Positions 43,783-53,400 of a DNA stretch of 64,000 nt are shown here, piece by piece. Under the pieces are notes generated by a model. The model saw only the letters and a list, made by a program, of their open reading frames with translations, searched no databases and was not told the origin of the DNA. The stretch is from positions 124,585,391 to 124,649,390 of the forward strand of contig CM043947.1 of the NCBI GenBank assembly GCA_014529385.2, written 5' to 3'. Positions within the stretch are counted from its first letter, which is position 1. Every line of letters starts with the position of its first letter. The position numbers and the translations under genes were made by a program. Source of the stretch: Adiantum capillus-veneris. Taxonomy: Eukaryota; Streptophyta; Polypodiopsida; Polypodiales; Pteridaceae.

Positions 43783-45027
43783 TGTTAGTGTGAAAACAAC
43801 AAGGAAAATGAATGCCTCTATAGCCTCGCACGAGCCACACCATTGGAAGGAAGAATTATTGCACGGTCAAAAACACATGTGGTAAACACATGTAGAGATA
43901 TATGAAAAACAATTCAAGCATGGAACACACTCAAAATCAGGAGAAATAGAGCAAATCATGACAAAGCTCGTCTTGTGGAGATGATCATACAGTATCCGTA
44001 GGCAAAAAACAGGGGAGAAATGAAGAAGTTATGACCACTCGAACATGGAGGTGTCCTTTCTCTTGCTCAAAAATGAGCTCTCTGGAAGTTGTGTAGGTGT
44101 TGTAGCTATTAAAATTGGGGCTTTCTTATCTTTTATTTACAAGAATCTCCTCTCTCTTCTGAGCTGACAAGGCTCTCTACCAAGGCATCTTTTAATTGGC
44201 TCATTTTAAGCCCTTTTTGGGCAAAAAATGGATTGTCAATGACTCTTTGACCAAGGAATGGGGTGGGGGCAAGTGGCCGGGGACCGAAAAAGTGTGCCAA
44301 GTTTCTATCTAGCTGGGTGTGAACTCCCAAAATGCACCCCCTCTTCCCCATGAGCCCACGAGCCCCTTCATAGCCAAGCCTTGTGAGATCCTTTCACTTG
44401 ATACACCCATAATGGGCTCCCTCTTTAAGCTACATACCCCCCATTCTCCACTTTTCCCTTCCTATGTGGGATAATCCCCCCGCCCCCACACGGAACTTCC
44501 TCCTCAAGCTTCCCAACTGCCTCATGCCCAATAATTTCCAAATTTTCCCCAAAGTTGGAGCACTTCTCGAGCAACTTTCCCAAAGCATAACTTGCGGCTT
44601 CAGTCACCGAATGACTCACCGTAACATACGGTTTGAAGAAAACCATCTCGGCTACATATAGAATTCTTAAACCTCATAATTTCTAAGTCCGATTGTCAAG
44701 TTGGCTCAGTTGCCCTTGTCGCATGCACCCGCAATCACCTTCTAAGTTGAGACTGTCCACTTCGGATGCCCATAACTCATGATGTACAAGTCCGATTCAC
44801 GAGCTATAAAGCACGGCTGAAAATACTTATTAAAAACCATGTTTTGGACACTCAAACAACTCAAAACATTAGTAATCATGCCTAGAAAAATCATACCTTT
44901 GTAAATGAATTTTTACTTGGTCACTTCCAAGACTTGCAGGGCTATGTACACATATATACATGAGTCTAGTGGGCAAGATTTTTGGCATGACTTAGAGACT
45001 GTATGCTCATTTGTAAAATGCCTAACA
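43783..45027 (-). repeat. gypsy C 3' LTR (1245 bp)
   Basis: On the minus strand it begins TGTTAGGCATTTTAC at 45027 and ends CACTAACA at 43783, so the ends form the short inverted repeat TGTTAG/CTAACA. A purine-rich tract (AGAGGGGGTTGG on the minus strand, about 45035-45046) precedes it and a TATA-like TGTATATATG lies near 44950-44962. The 5' LTR is not present in the window. Confidence 0.6.
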
Positions 45028-45091
45028 TAGTTTTCCAACCCCCTCTAGTCTGCTGGATCATTCATGACAAGCAGAGGTTTCTAGGGTGAAT

Positions 45092-45096
45092 GACTG
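45092..45096 (+). repeat. copia 2 target-site duplication, left copy
   Basis: GACTG; repeated at 50211-50215. Confidence 0.95.
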
Positions 45097-45323
45097 TGTT
45101 ACCATATACATGTGGTAGTGATGTGTGTGAACACACTAGGACCGCCGGGGCATTTTTTCCCTCTTTAGGAGGTTTTTTCCCCCGTGCATTGTATATACGC
45201 CCATCACTCTAGGGCTATCTATCTTTCCATTGCACACTAAGTAACACACTCTCTATTGTGTGCCTTGAGCTTCCTTCGTCTTCTCCAAGCTGTGTGTGTT
45301 TCTCTGCAACCCTAATTCCAACA
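45097..45323 (+). repeat. copia 2 5' LTR
   Basis: Begins TGTTACCATATACATG and ends AATTCCAACA. No difference from 49984-50210 is visible by eye. Confidence 0.96.
45191..45198 (+). promoter_or_regulatory. TATA box of copia 2 LTR
   Basis: GTATATAC about 95 bp into the LTR, preceded by T- and C-rich runs; same at 50078-50085. Confidence 0.65.
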
Positions 45324-45325
45324 AT

Positions 45326-45337
45326 TGGTATCAGAGC
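45326..45337 (+). other. copia 2 primer binding site
   Basis: TGGTATCAGAGC two bases after the LTR, the standard plant copia initiator-Met tRNA site. Confidence 0.95.
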
Positions 45338-45621
45338 AGGTCACGTCCTCCCGGGCTTAGTCGCCAGCTGCTCCAGCACACGCCTGCTCACTTTCTCCGA
45401 TTTCAGTGAGCTTTGGCGAGCGTTCGCATTTCGGCCTCCGTTTCCACTACGGGCAGTACTGCACAGGTTATTTCGTCATTTTGTGCAGATTTTCTGTCAG
45501 TGCCGTTTTCTGCATAACAGGTGCCTTATAGTCTTCTACGGTTTGTGCTATATAGCACAAGTTGTTCCCGCTGCATTTCTCCTATTTTCGGGCAGTTTTC
45601 ACATCAGGTGCAGCATTTACC

Positions 45622-48600
45622 ATGGCTGACAACAACAACACAGATGTGTTCAAGATGTTTGCTGCTGAGGACAGGTTGGATGGGGACAACTACCCTATGT
45701 GGGCTTATATGATGCAACACGTTCTTGTGTCAAAAGGTGTCTGGAACATTGTGCAGGGCATTGATGTACGTCCTGGTTCTGAAGATGTAGGCGATATTGA
45801 GGATGTTGCAGGTCTTGCTGCAAGGATTGCAGCTGTTAGAGTTGTTTTGCCTACAGCAGAACAAGCTCGTTGGGATGTTAAGGATGCGCAGGCTCATGCA
45901 TTGATTGCGTTGTCTGTGAAGCGCACCATTATTCCTCACATCCGTTCAGCAAAATCTGCAAAACAGGCTTGGGATATTCTAGCAGGTCTTTATGCAAGCC
46001 GCAATGAGGCTAAAATTGCTTTGCTGCGTAAAGAGCTAGAGTCGAAGATTATGCATGAGGAAGATGATATGGACACTTTCCTTGCTAGTGTCAAGGATAT
46101 CAATGAGCAACTCATTTCTGCAGGTGAAGTCATTTCTGACAGTTCCCTTGTGCAGACTGTTCTTGATGCCTTACCAGATTCCTACCAGACTTTTGCTAGT
46201 ACTTGGAGACTGATGACCCAAGGAAATCCTGAAGTTGTCAAGTTTGATGCATTATGCACATTGCTGTTGCAAGAGTCACTTTCTAGAAAAAACAGGACTA
46301 GGCAGCGTGCAGTTGAACAGGCTTTTATTGCTTCTCAAAGAAAGGGTGGTAACAGTAATGCAACCACTTCTTATGGTTCTGCTGCGAGTGGCAAAAATTC
46401 TGTTCCTAATGCTTCTGCTGGCAGCACTTCGTCTGGCAATTCTGGTGATAAGGGCAAAAAGAAGATGCGTTGCCATTATTGTAAAGCCAATGATCACTTG
46501 ATCAAGTCGTGTCCTAAGTTGAAGGCCAAAGAGGCTAAGAAGAAAGACGGTGGTTCCACTGCAAATGCTGGTTCCACTACAAATGCAGCCATTGTTGAGT
46601 CTTCTGTGAAAGGAGATTGTGATGCTGATGTTGATGCAGAATGGGCTTTTAGCGCAGAGTGCACTTACAATCCTGCTGTCCATGATGCATGCTTGTCAGT
46701 TGCTGCAGATTCACATGTGTGGTATTTCGACAGTGGTGCTACAAAGCACATTACCTCACATCGTGAATTGTTTACCTCTCTCGAGTCTGTCCCTCATGGG
46801 AATTCAGTCACTTGTGCCAACAACGCCTCTTATCCAGTTCAGGGAGTTGGAAAGATTGTGCTCACTGCTGCTAATGGCAGTTCCTTCACACTTGTTGATG
46901 CACTTTATGTACCTGGGATCAAGAAGAATCTCTTGTCTGTATCCGCACTTGCTAGACTTGGACTTGTAGTCAAATTTGTGGATGACAGATGTACAGTTCA
47001 TGATCTCAGTTTTGGTGATGAAATTGTTGCATCTGGGCTTTTGTGCCGTGGGCTGTATAAGCTTACTTTGTATGACAAGTGTGGACAAAATTTTGCAAAT
47101 GCTGTTGCAGATTCAAGGGCTATTTCAGATGCAAAACTTTGGCATGCACGTTTTGGTCATCTGAATTTTGCCAGTTTGCTGCGTTTGCAGAAATCTGATA
47201 TGGTTGCTTCTTTGCCGCCTCTTGAAGCACCTATCAAACATGTTTGTGAAGGCTGTATTCTGGGTAAAATGCAGCGTTCTAAGTTTCCAAAGGATGGTTC
47301 AGTTAGGGCCACATGCAGGTTGCAGCTTGTGCATAGTGACGTTTGTGGGCCCATGCAAACTCCGTCCTTGGGCAATTACCTGTACTTCGTGACTTTCATT
47401 GATGATTACTCCAGGCATGCGTGGGTATTTCCGCTTAAAGCGAAGTCCGAAGTTTTTATGTGCTTCAAACAATTTTTGGCTATGGCTGAAAATGTCTCAA
47501 AATGTACTATGGGCACCCTCCGTTCCGATCGAGGGGGGGAGTATATGTCTCATGAATTTAATGCATTTCTGGCTAGTCGTGGGATAAAACACCAATGTAC
47601 AGTGCCTTATACACCTCAGCAAAATGGTGTTGCTGAGAGGAAAAACAGGTCACTAACGGAAATGGCACGATGTATGGTCAAAAGTCAAGCTTTGCCGCAT
47701 TCTTTTTGGCTTGAGGCCATCATGTGTGCCACTTATGTACTTAACAGGTGTCCTACGAAAGCTTTGCAGTCTATTACTCCATATGAAGCATGGCATGATA
47801 GAAAACCTTCTATTGAGCACATGCGTGTTTTTGGCTGTTTGGCATATGCTTTGGTGCCACAAGTGCAGCGCAGAAAATTGGATGATAAGGCTGTCAAATG
47901 TATTTTTGTTGGTTATAGTGCTGAAAGCAAAGGTTACAGGTTGTATCACCCGCAAACAAAACGTATTTTGGTTTCACGGGATGTAGTGTTTGTGGAAGAT
48001 TCTGTTCAACCCTTGCTGTCATGTACTAGAGACAGTAATGTAAGCTCACAGGACATTTATGACACTTTGTTGCCTCTTTTCAGTGGTGGAAATACGAATG
48101 TAAGTTCCAATGAGGCAAATGTACAGCCTATGGGGGTTTCTGAAAATGTTTTAGAACAGCCTATTACTGATGCAGATGTACATGATGTACTTGATGAGGA
48201 AAGGGCTGAAAATGAGCAGGCTAGAGGTATGCCAAAATGGCTGGTGCACACTTTGCGTGACAGTAAATTGGATGCACCTTTATCTAGTCGTACTCGTTCA
48301 GGCTCTCGCCATGCATCTTATGCATCAGATTGTTATGCTTTGGCTGTGTCTAGTTTACATGATGTTGAGGAGCCTCTGTCTTTTGATGAAGCACAGAATT
48401 CAGAAAATTGGATTGCTGCCATGAAATCAGAATATGATGCACTTATAGAGAATGACACATGGACTTTATGTGATTTGCCTCCTGGCAAAAAGGCCATTGG
48501 TACGAAGTGGGTTTACAAGTTGAAACGCAAGCCGGATGGTGAGATCGATCGCCATAAGGCTCGACTTGTTGCAAAGGGTTATGCACAACAAAAAGGCATA

Positions 48601-49908
48601 GATTATGAAGAGACTTTTGCTCCCACTTGTCGTATGACTACTGTGCGTTTTCTATGTGCATTGGCAGCTCATTTTGGTTGGGATGTACATCAATCAGACA
48701 TTGTTACTGCTTTCTTGAATGGTGACATATTTGAGGAAGTTTATGTAACGCAGCCTCGCGGTTTTGTCATAAAAGGACAAGAGGACAAAGTGTGCAAATG
48801 TAAGAAGGCTTTGTATGGGTTGAAGCAATCTCCTCGTGCTTGGTATGAGAAAGCTGACACTCATTTGGTTAAACGAGGCTTTCGTAACAGTCCAACAGAA
48901 AGCACATTGTATGTAAAGCGTGAGGATGATGTATTTCTCATTGTGGTTCTTTATGTTGATGATTTGCTGATCACTGGACCAAATGAGAGACATATTGCTG
49001 AATTTAAGGCTGATTTGAATGCTACTTTCAAGATGAAAGATTTGGGGCTGTTGCATCATTACTTGGGTATACAGTTTAAGCAGTGTGATGGTGGTATTGC
49101 CTTGTGTCAGAAAAGTTACATAGAGACATTGCTATGTAAGTTTGGACTTGAGGATTGCAAACCTATTGCCACTCCCATGGAAACAGGTTTGAAGTTGAGT
49201 CTACATGATGCTGGCGATCCTGCTGATGTCACTCTTTACCAAACTGCTGTTGGCTGCCTCATTTATGTATGCAACACGAGGCCCGATATTCAGTTTGCAG
49301 TCTCGCAGGTCAGCAGATTTATGCATAGCCCAGGGTCTAAGCATTGGCAGGCTGTCAAGAGGATTTTCCGCTACCTTAGTGGCACTTTACATCTTGGCTT
49401 GTTTTATCCCAAGGGGGGATCATTGCCGCCAGACTTACATGCTTTTTCGGACTCAGATTGGGCTGGTTGTTTTGACACGCGAGTGTCCACAAGTGGTTTT
49501 TGTTTCATGCTTGGCAGTTCATGTATATCATGGTTGAGCAAGAAGCAACCTACTGTGGCCACTTCGAGTTGTGAGGCTGAGTACAGGGCAGTCTTCACAG
49601 CTACGGTTGAGTGTGTATGGCTCAGACGCCTTATGGCTGACTTGGGTGTTGGACAGGACACTGCCAACACTATCTTCACTGACAGTCAGAGTGCATTGGC
49701 AGTTGCGAGGAACCCAGTTTTTCATGCTCGCACAAAGCACATTGAGGTGCATTACCACTATGTCAGGGAAAGGCTCTCAGCAGGAGAGATCAGCTTGGCT
49801 TATGTGCCAACACAGGACAACCTTGCAGATCTTTTCACAAAGGCATTGTCTCGTGAGAAGCTTGAAGCTTTCCGCAAAGCTTTGGGCTTACTCCCCTTTG
49901 TGGACTGA
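45622..49908 (+). CDS. copia gag-pol polyprotein, intact (1428 aa)
   Basis: Start chosen at the ATG at 45622 (MADNNNTDVFKMF, in good context ACCATGG) rather than the in-frame codon 60 bases upstream. Gag of UBN2 type occupies about residues 1-260. The CCHC knuckle CHYCKANDHLIKSC is near 285. Protease WYFDSGATKH is near 370. The integrase zinc-side region WHARFGHLNFASL is near 510, and the core has HSDVCGPM (near 572), LRSDRGGEY (near 636) and NGVAERKNR (near 672), a DD35E arrangement. RT runs about 940-1180 with KARLVAKGYAQQ and catalytic YVDDLL near 1111. RNase H runs about 1270-1410 with FSDSDWAG, SSCEAEYRA and FTDSQSALAVARNP. All key residues are present and there is no stop or shift. A single ORF implies one polyprotein cut by its own protease. 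Confidence 0.97.
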   Translation: MADNNNTDVFKMFAAEDRLDGDNYPMWAYMMQHVLVSKGVWNIVQGIDVRPGSEDVGDIEDVAGLAARIAAVRVVLPTAEQARWDVKDAQAHALIALSVKRTIIPHIRSAKSAKQAWDILAGLYASRNEAKIALLRKELESKIMHEEDDMDTFLASVKDINEQLISAGEVISDSSLVQTVLDALPDSYQTFASTWRLMTQGNPEVVKFDALCTLLLQESLSRKNRTRQRAVEQAFIASQRKGGNSNATTSYGSAASGKNSVPNASAGSTSSGNSGDKGKKKMRCHYCKANDHLIKSCPKLKAKEAKKKDGGSTANAGSTTNAAIVESSVKGDCDADVDAEWAFSAECTYNPAVHDACLSVAADSHVWYFDSGATKHITSHRELFTSLESVPHGNSVTCANNASYPVQGVGKIVLTAANGSSFTLVDALYVPGIKKNLLSVSALARLGLVVKFVDDRCTVHDLSFGDEIVASGLLCRGLYKLTLYDKCGQNFANAVADSRAISDAKLWHARFGHLNFASLLRLQKSDMVASLPPLEAPIKHVCEGCILGKMQRSKFPKDGSVRATCRLQLVHSDVCGPMQTPSLGNYLYFVTFIDDYSRHAWVFPLKAKSEVFMCFKQFLAMAENVSKCTMGTLRSDRGGEYMSHEFNAFLASRGIKHQCTVPYTPQQNGVAERKNRSLTEMARCMVKSQALPHSFWLEAIMCATYVLNRCPTKALQSITPYEAWHDRKPSIEHMRVFGCLAYALVPQVQRRKLDDKAVKCIFVGYSAESKGYRLYHPQTKRILVSRDVVFVEDSVQPLLSCTRDSNVSSQDIYDTLLPLFSGGNTNVSSNEANVQPMGVSENVLEQPITDADVHDVLDEERAENEQARGMPKWLVHTLRDSKLDAPLSSRTRSGSRHASYASDCYALAVSSLHDVEEPLSFDEAQNSENWIAAMKSEYDALIENDTWTLCDLPPGKKAIGTKWVYKLKRKPDGEIDRHKARLVAKGYAQQKGIDYEETFAPTCRMTTVRFLCALAAHFGWDVHQSDIVTAFLNGDIFEEVYVTQPRGFVIKGQEDKVCKCKKALYGLKQSPRAWYEKADTHLVKRGFRNSPTESTLYVKREDDVFLIVVLYVDDLLITGPNERHIAEFKADLNATFKMKDLGLLHHYLGIQFKQCDGGIALCQKSYIETLLCKFGLEDCKPIATPMETGLKLSLHDAGDPADVTLYQTAVGCLIYVCNTRPDIQFAVSQVSRFMHSPGSKHWQAVKRIFRYLSGTLHLGLFYPKGGSLPPDLHAFSDSDWAGCFDTRVSTSGFCFMLGSSCISWLSKKQPTVATSSCEAEYRAVFTATVECVWLRRLMADLGVGQDTANTIFTDSQSALAVARNPVFHARTKHIEVHYHYVRERLSAGEISLAYVPTQDNLADLFTKALSREKLEAFRKALGLLPFVD

Positions 49909-49973
49909 TCCTGTCCTCAGGGCATGGCACTTCCCTTTACTCATGTGCCAGCTCTCGTTCACCGCATCACTCC

Positions 49974-49983
49974 AGGGGGGATT
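49974..49983 (+). other. copia 2 polypurine tract
   Basis: AGGGGGGATT immediately before the 3' LTR. Confidence 0.85.
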
Positions 49984-50210
49984 TGTTACCATATACATGT
50001 GGTAGTGATGTGTGTGAACACACTAGGACCGCCGGGGCATTTTTTCCCTCTTTAGGAGGTTTTTTCCCCCGTGCATTGTATATACGCCCATCACTCTAGG
50101 GCTATCTATCTTTCCATTGCACACTAAGTAACACACTCTCTATTGTGTGCCTTGAGCTTCCTTCGTCTTCTCCAAGCTGTGTGTGTTTCTCTGCAACCCT
50201 AATTCCAACA
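49984..50210 (+). repeat. copia 2 3' LTR
   Basis: TGTTACC...CCAACA, 227 bp, identical by eye to the 5' LTR. Confidence 0.96.
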
Positions 50211-50215
50211 GACTG
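50211..50215 (+). repeat. copia 2 target-site duplication, right copy
   Basis: GACTG, matching 45092-45096. Removing the element restores a continuous gypsy C frame on the minus strand. Confidence 0.95.
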
Positions 50216-51430
50216 TTGCAGTTCATTCCCAAAAATCGCATTCACATTCTCATATGTTTCCACATTGTCTCCCTCTATTGATAGCATCTCATATGTCACA
50301 ATTTTCATCAAACGTGCCACATATTTCTTCAATCTGTAACCATTAACACGGTATTTATGTTGTGCACCACTCAAATCTGCCAACTGATATGTGCCATTTT
50401 CAAATTTGTTCACAACAGTAAAAGGACCTTCCCACTTGATTTGAAACTTTTTTTGAAAGGTATTGTCCAACTCGTGGTTTTAGCACAACACCAGATCACC
50501 CTTCTCAATTCCCTTATCCTAAAATGGTCACTTCTTCATAGTAGCTCAAAGCTAAAATTCTATCCAATTGCAAACATTGTAAATCCAACAACCTTTTCTG
50601 CCAAGAATTTGTTTCTCTTCATCTCCCAATGAAAACAATTTTGAGTGCAAGAATCTCCACTTCAATTGGAAATAAAGCTTCCTTGCCATCAACCAAGTGA
50701 TAAGAAGAAAATCTTGTGCTCGTTTTTTGATAGCAGTTTTGTAGGCCCATAATGCACAAGGCAGCTCTGAATCCCAAGTCTTTCCATGTGTTTGGGTCAT
50801 CTTTGTCAAGATCCTTACTAACTCTCCATTGAACCTCTCATTGAGACCATTGCATTGTGGATGATAAGGAGAACTATAATTGTGTTGTATATTCAGCTTC
50901 TTGCATAAGAAATTGAGCAGCTCCCCTCTAAATCATGGTCCTCTATCAGAAAGTAATTCTAGGGGCACACCAAATTGGCAGCATATATGCTCATAAACAG
51001 AATTCCCCATTTCTTCAATGGTAATCTGTTTAACAGCCTTGGCTTCTGCCCAACATGAAAAATAATCCACTATTGTCAAAATGTAAGCATTTCTTTTGCT
51101 AGTCATAGGTAAGGGTCCAATAGAATCAAGATCCCATTTTTCAAACACATCAAAAGCTAGAATTGTTTGTTGAAATTTGGGCTTCAAAATAGGCTCTTTC
51201 CAATATTTTGGCAAGGAAAACACGGCTTGCACCAATGGTTAACATCCCATTGAATGCGTGGCCATACATAGCCTTCTTGCAAAATTTTATGCAACATGAT
51301 CTTCATGGAAAAATGGCCTCCACAAGACCCCTCATGATTTTCTTTCAAGATCTTGTAGATTTTCTCTTTCCAGGGCACACGACATAAAACCAAATATCTT
51401 CCTTTCATTGCATCACAATACAAAGCAAGG
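50216..51430 (-). pseudogene. gypsy C integrase (partial)
   Basis: From 51423 downward: HEGSCGGHFSMKIMLHKI and HWCKPCFPCQ (HHCC module), then WDLDSIGPLPMTSKRNAYIL (first Asp), FGVPLELLSDRGP (second Asp, near 50940). A gap with poor frames includes TWDSELPCALWAYKTAIKK near 50770, then the C-terminal region FQIKWEGPFTVVNKFENGTY (near 50450). The Glu block lies near 50840-50870 in a broken frame. The protein is from a different gypsy lineage than A and B. Confidence 0.8.
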
Positions 51431-51489
51431 TGGCCATTCTATTTTGTTGCACAATTCTTCAATATGAAAGGTGTCAAAATGACTCACAA

Positions 51490-52358
51490 TTTCTTTGCTT
51501 CAGGCCATGGAAAGGGTGAACACGATGGGGCTGGTGCAGTGGTTAAAAGAGCCCTCACACACAGGAGCAGTTGAAGTCTGACGGGTTGGAGTTGCATAAC
51601 ACTTCAAGCATTGTTGCATTCCTCAATGCAACTCCCAAAAATCAATGCCTACAGACAAGCAACAAAATCAATCGTGCTTTCTGGGAGGTCAAGCTCAGTG
51701 ATGTTGATAGATTTATAGAGTGGGATTGCAAGCGCATGATAGGGTCTTGATCCTGGCACTGTGTCAACGGCTACAGTCATACGAATATGGACGGACTAAG
51801 GCACAGACTACTCTCTTGATTTTGTGGTGCGTGCATCAAAGGTCAATGGAGAAGATGTGCCAACAAATATCATGTGCAGGGGTGGATATACTTGCAAATA
51901 CAACCATAGCTACTACGGATGAAAGTGATGGAGAAGTGTCTAGCGAGGATGAGGATGAATACACCCCCATGTATGCTGGCCACCACGATGACCTGAGCGA
52001 TGTCTTAATGGTTGGCCAGAACTTTGTAAGGACTACAGAGGGGTCAGATGCAGACTTCTACGTCCTTAAATGCACCAACACAAAGCACCTAGCCAAAACA
52101 AAGGAAAAGGATCAATGGCACAACATCATTAAGAAAAATTTGTATGTGGTTGAGGGCCTATTCTATGACAAGGTAAATGGCCAAGATGATACTTTTGTCC
52201 TTTTGGACAACAAGCCCACTGCTCTAATCTACTCCCATTTGGTGCGATGCATCAGGTTTTTCATGTCCCCGAGGGAAGGTGAGCATAATATATATGATAT
52301 GTCAAATGACATATTTGAGAAAATCTATAACAGCATACCCCTATATGAGAACTTGTAA
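51490..52358 (+). pseudogene. DNA-transposon transposase, C-terminal fragment
   Basis: Reads FFASGHGKGEHDGAGAVVKR at 51491-51550, the strongest motif of the family (GHGKG..DG.GA..KR). Then, after one-base shifts, AFWEVKLSDVDRFIEWDCKR and the Cys-rich FCGACIKGQWRRCANKYHVQ (near 51815-51875). A 170-codon tail is open to 52358: acidic region, DADFYVLKCTNTKHLAKTKE, EGLFYDKVNGQDDTFVLLDN, YSHLVRCIRFFMSP. It continues the protein of 40893-43640, separated by gypsy C and the copia. The segment with the second acidic residue (expected between 43640 and 51490) is missing. Possible names are left open. Confidence 0.68.
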
Positions 52359-52379
52359 GATTTATCTCTGTAAATTTGA

Positions 52380-53240
52380 CTTTGGCCAGTACTTTTAAGA
52401 GTAGCTAGCACTTCTTTTTTTATAAAATTAAAAGGAGGCAATGAACTTGGCCAATTGACCAGCACTTTACCAGCCCCTTTGAACCACTTTACCAGCCCCC
52501 AAAAACACTTAAAAGCACTTCTAAGCACTTTACCAACCCTCTATACCACTTGATCAGCTCTTTGGACCACTTAGGACCACCTAACCAGCATTTTTAAGCA
52601 CTTTATACTACGTGACAAGCACTATGAACCAGTTGACCACACCTTAAACCACTTGTCCATCCCTTTATTCCACTTGAGAAGCACTCTGAACCACCTGATC
52701 AACACTTTGAACCACTTGACCAAACCCCTGAACCACTTGGACAGCACTTTGTTCCCCATAATTTACCAGCCCCCTGAAAACTTGACCAGCTCTTTGGACC
52801 ACTTAGGACCTCCTCACCAGCACTTTATATCACTTAACAAGCCCCTTGAACCACTTAACCACCCCCCTAAACCACTTGGCTAGCACTCAATACCACTTGA
52901 CAAGCACTCTAAACCACCCGACCATCACTTTGAACCACTTGACCAAACCCCTGAACCACTTGGATAGCACTTTGTACTTTTTGACCACTACTTAACAACC
53001 GCATGAACCACTTGACTAGCTCTTTGGAGCGCTTTGCACCTGACTAGTACTTTATACTACTTGACAAGCACTATGAACCACTTGACCAGCTCTTTGTACC
53101 ACTTAGGACCACCTGACCAACACTTTTGACCACCTGAGGAGCACTTTGAAGCATTTTATACTACTTTACAAGAGCTATTGACCACTTGACCACCCCCACT
53201 TTAAACCACTTGACCACTTAACCAACACTTAACACAAATT
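52380..53240 (+). repeat. CACTTGACCAGCACTTTGAAC minisatellite array 2
   Basis: Degenerate units of about 20-21 bp on the theme GAACCACTTGACCAGCACTT. The AGCACTT core is the reverse complement of the AAGTGCT core of array 1. It starts just after the transposase stop. Confidence 0.82.
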
Positions 53241-53400
53241 CCAGTTCACAACAAGAGAATAGTTGACTTTAAGAATTCTTCATAGTATATTTAGGTTTAG
53301 ATACAAGGACAGCTTGCTTTACAGGGAGTTAGCTTTTTCAAGGAGTAAAGTCAATTAGGTATAGACTTCTCTGGCCATTCTTGCCGACATAGCCGCTTAT
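53241..53400. other. Short AT-rich spacer
   Basis: No feature seen. Confidence 0.4.

Larger units (their letters stand above)
45097..50210 (+). mobile_element. Ty1/copia element 2, intact and very young
   Basis: 5114 bp with two 227-bp LTRs that look identical base for base, TSD GACTG, initiator-Met primer site, polypurine tract and one uninterrupted gag-pol ORF. Nothing essential appears to be missing. It is inserted in the 3' end of gypsy C pol. Confidence 0.97.
45028..51430 (-). mobile_element. Ty3/gypsy element C, 3' fragment, split by the intact copia
   Basis: Minus-strand gypsy integrase end (51430-50216) continues, across the copia insertion, to 45091 where it reads NELQQSFTLETSACHE then a stop, purine tract and LTR. 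Everything 5' of the integrase zinc module is lost at about 51430-51490. It separates parts of the DNA transposon. Confidence 0.72.

Noticed and set aside
46276-46683. Minus-strand open frame inside the copia ORF
   Set aside because: Shadow of the intact gag-pol gene; no domain, and the overlapping plus frame is complete.
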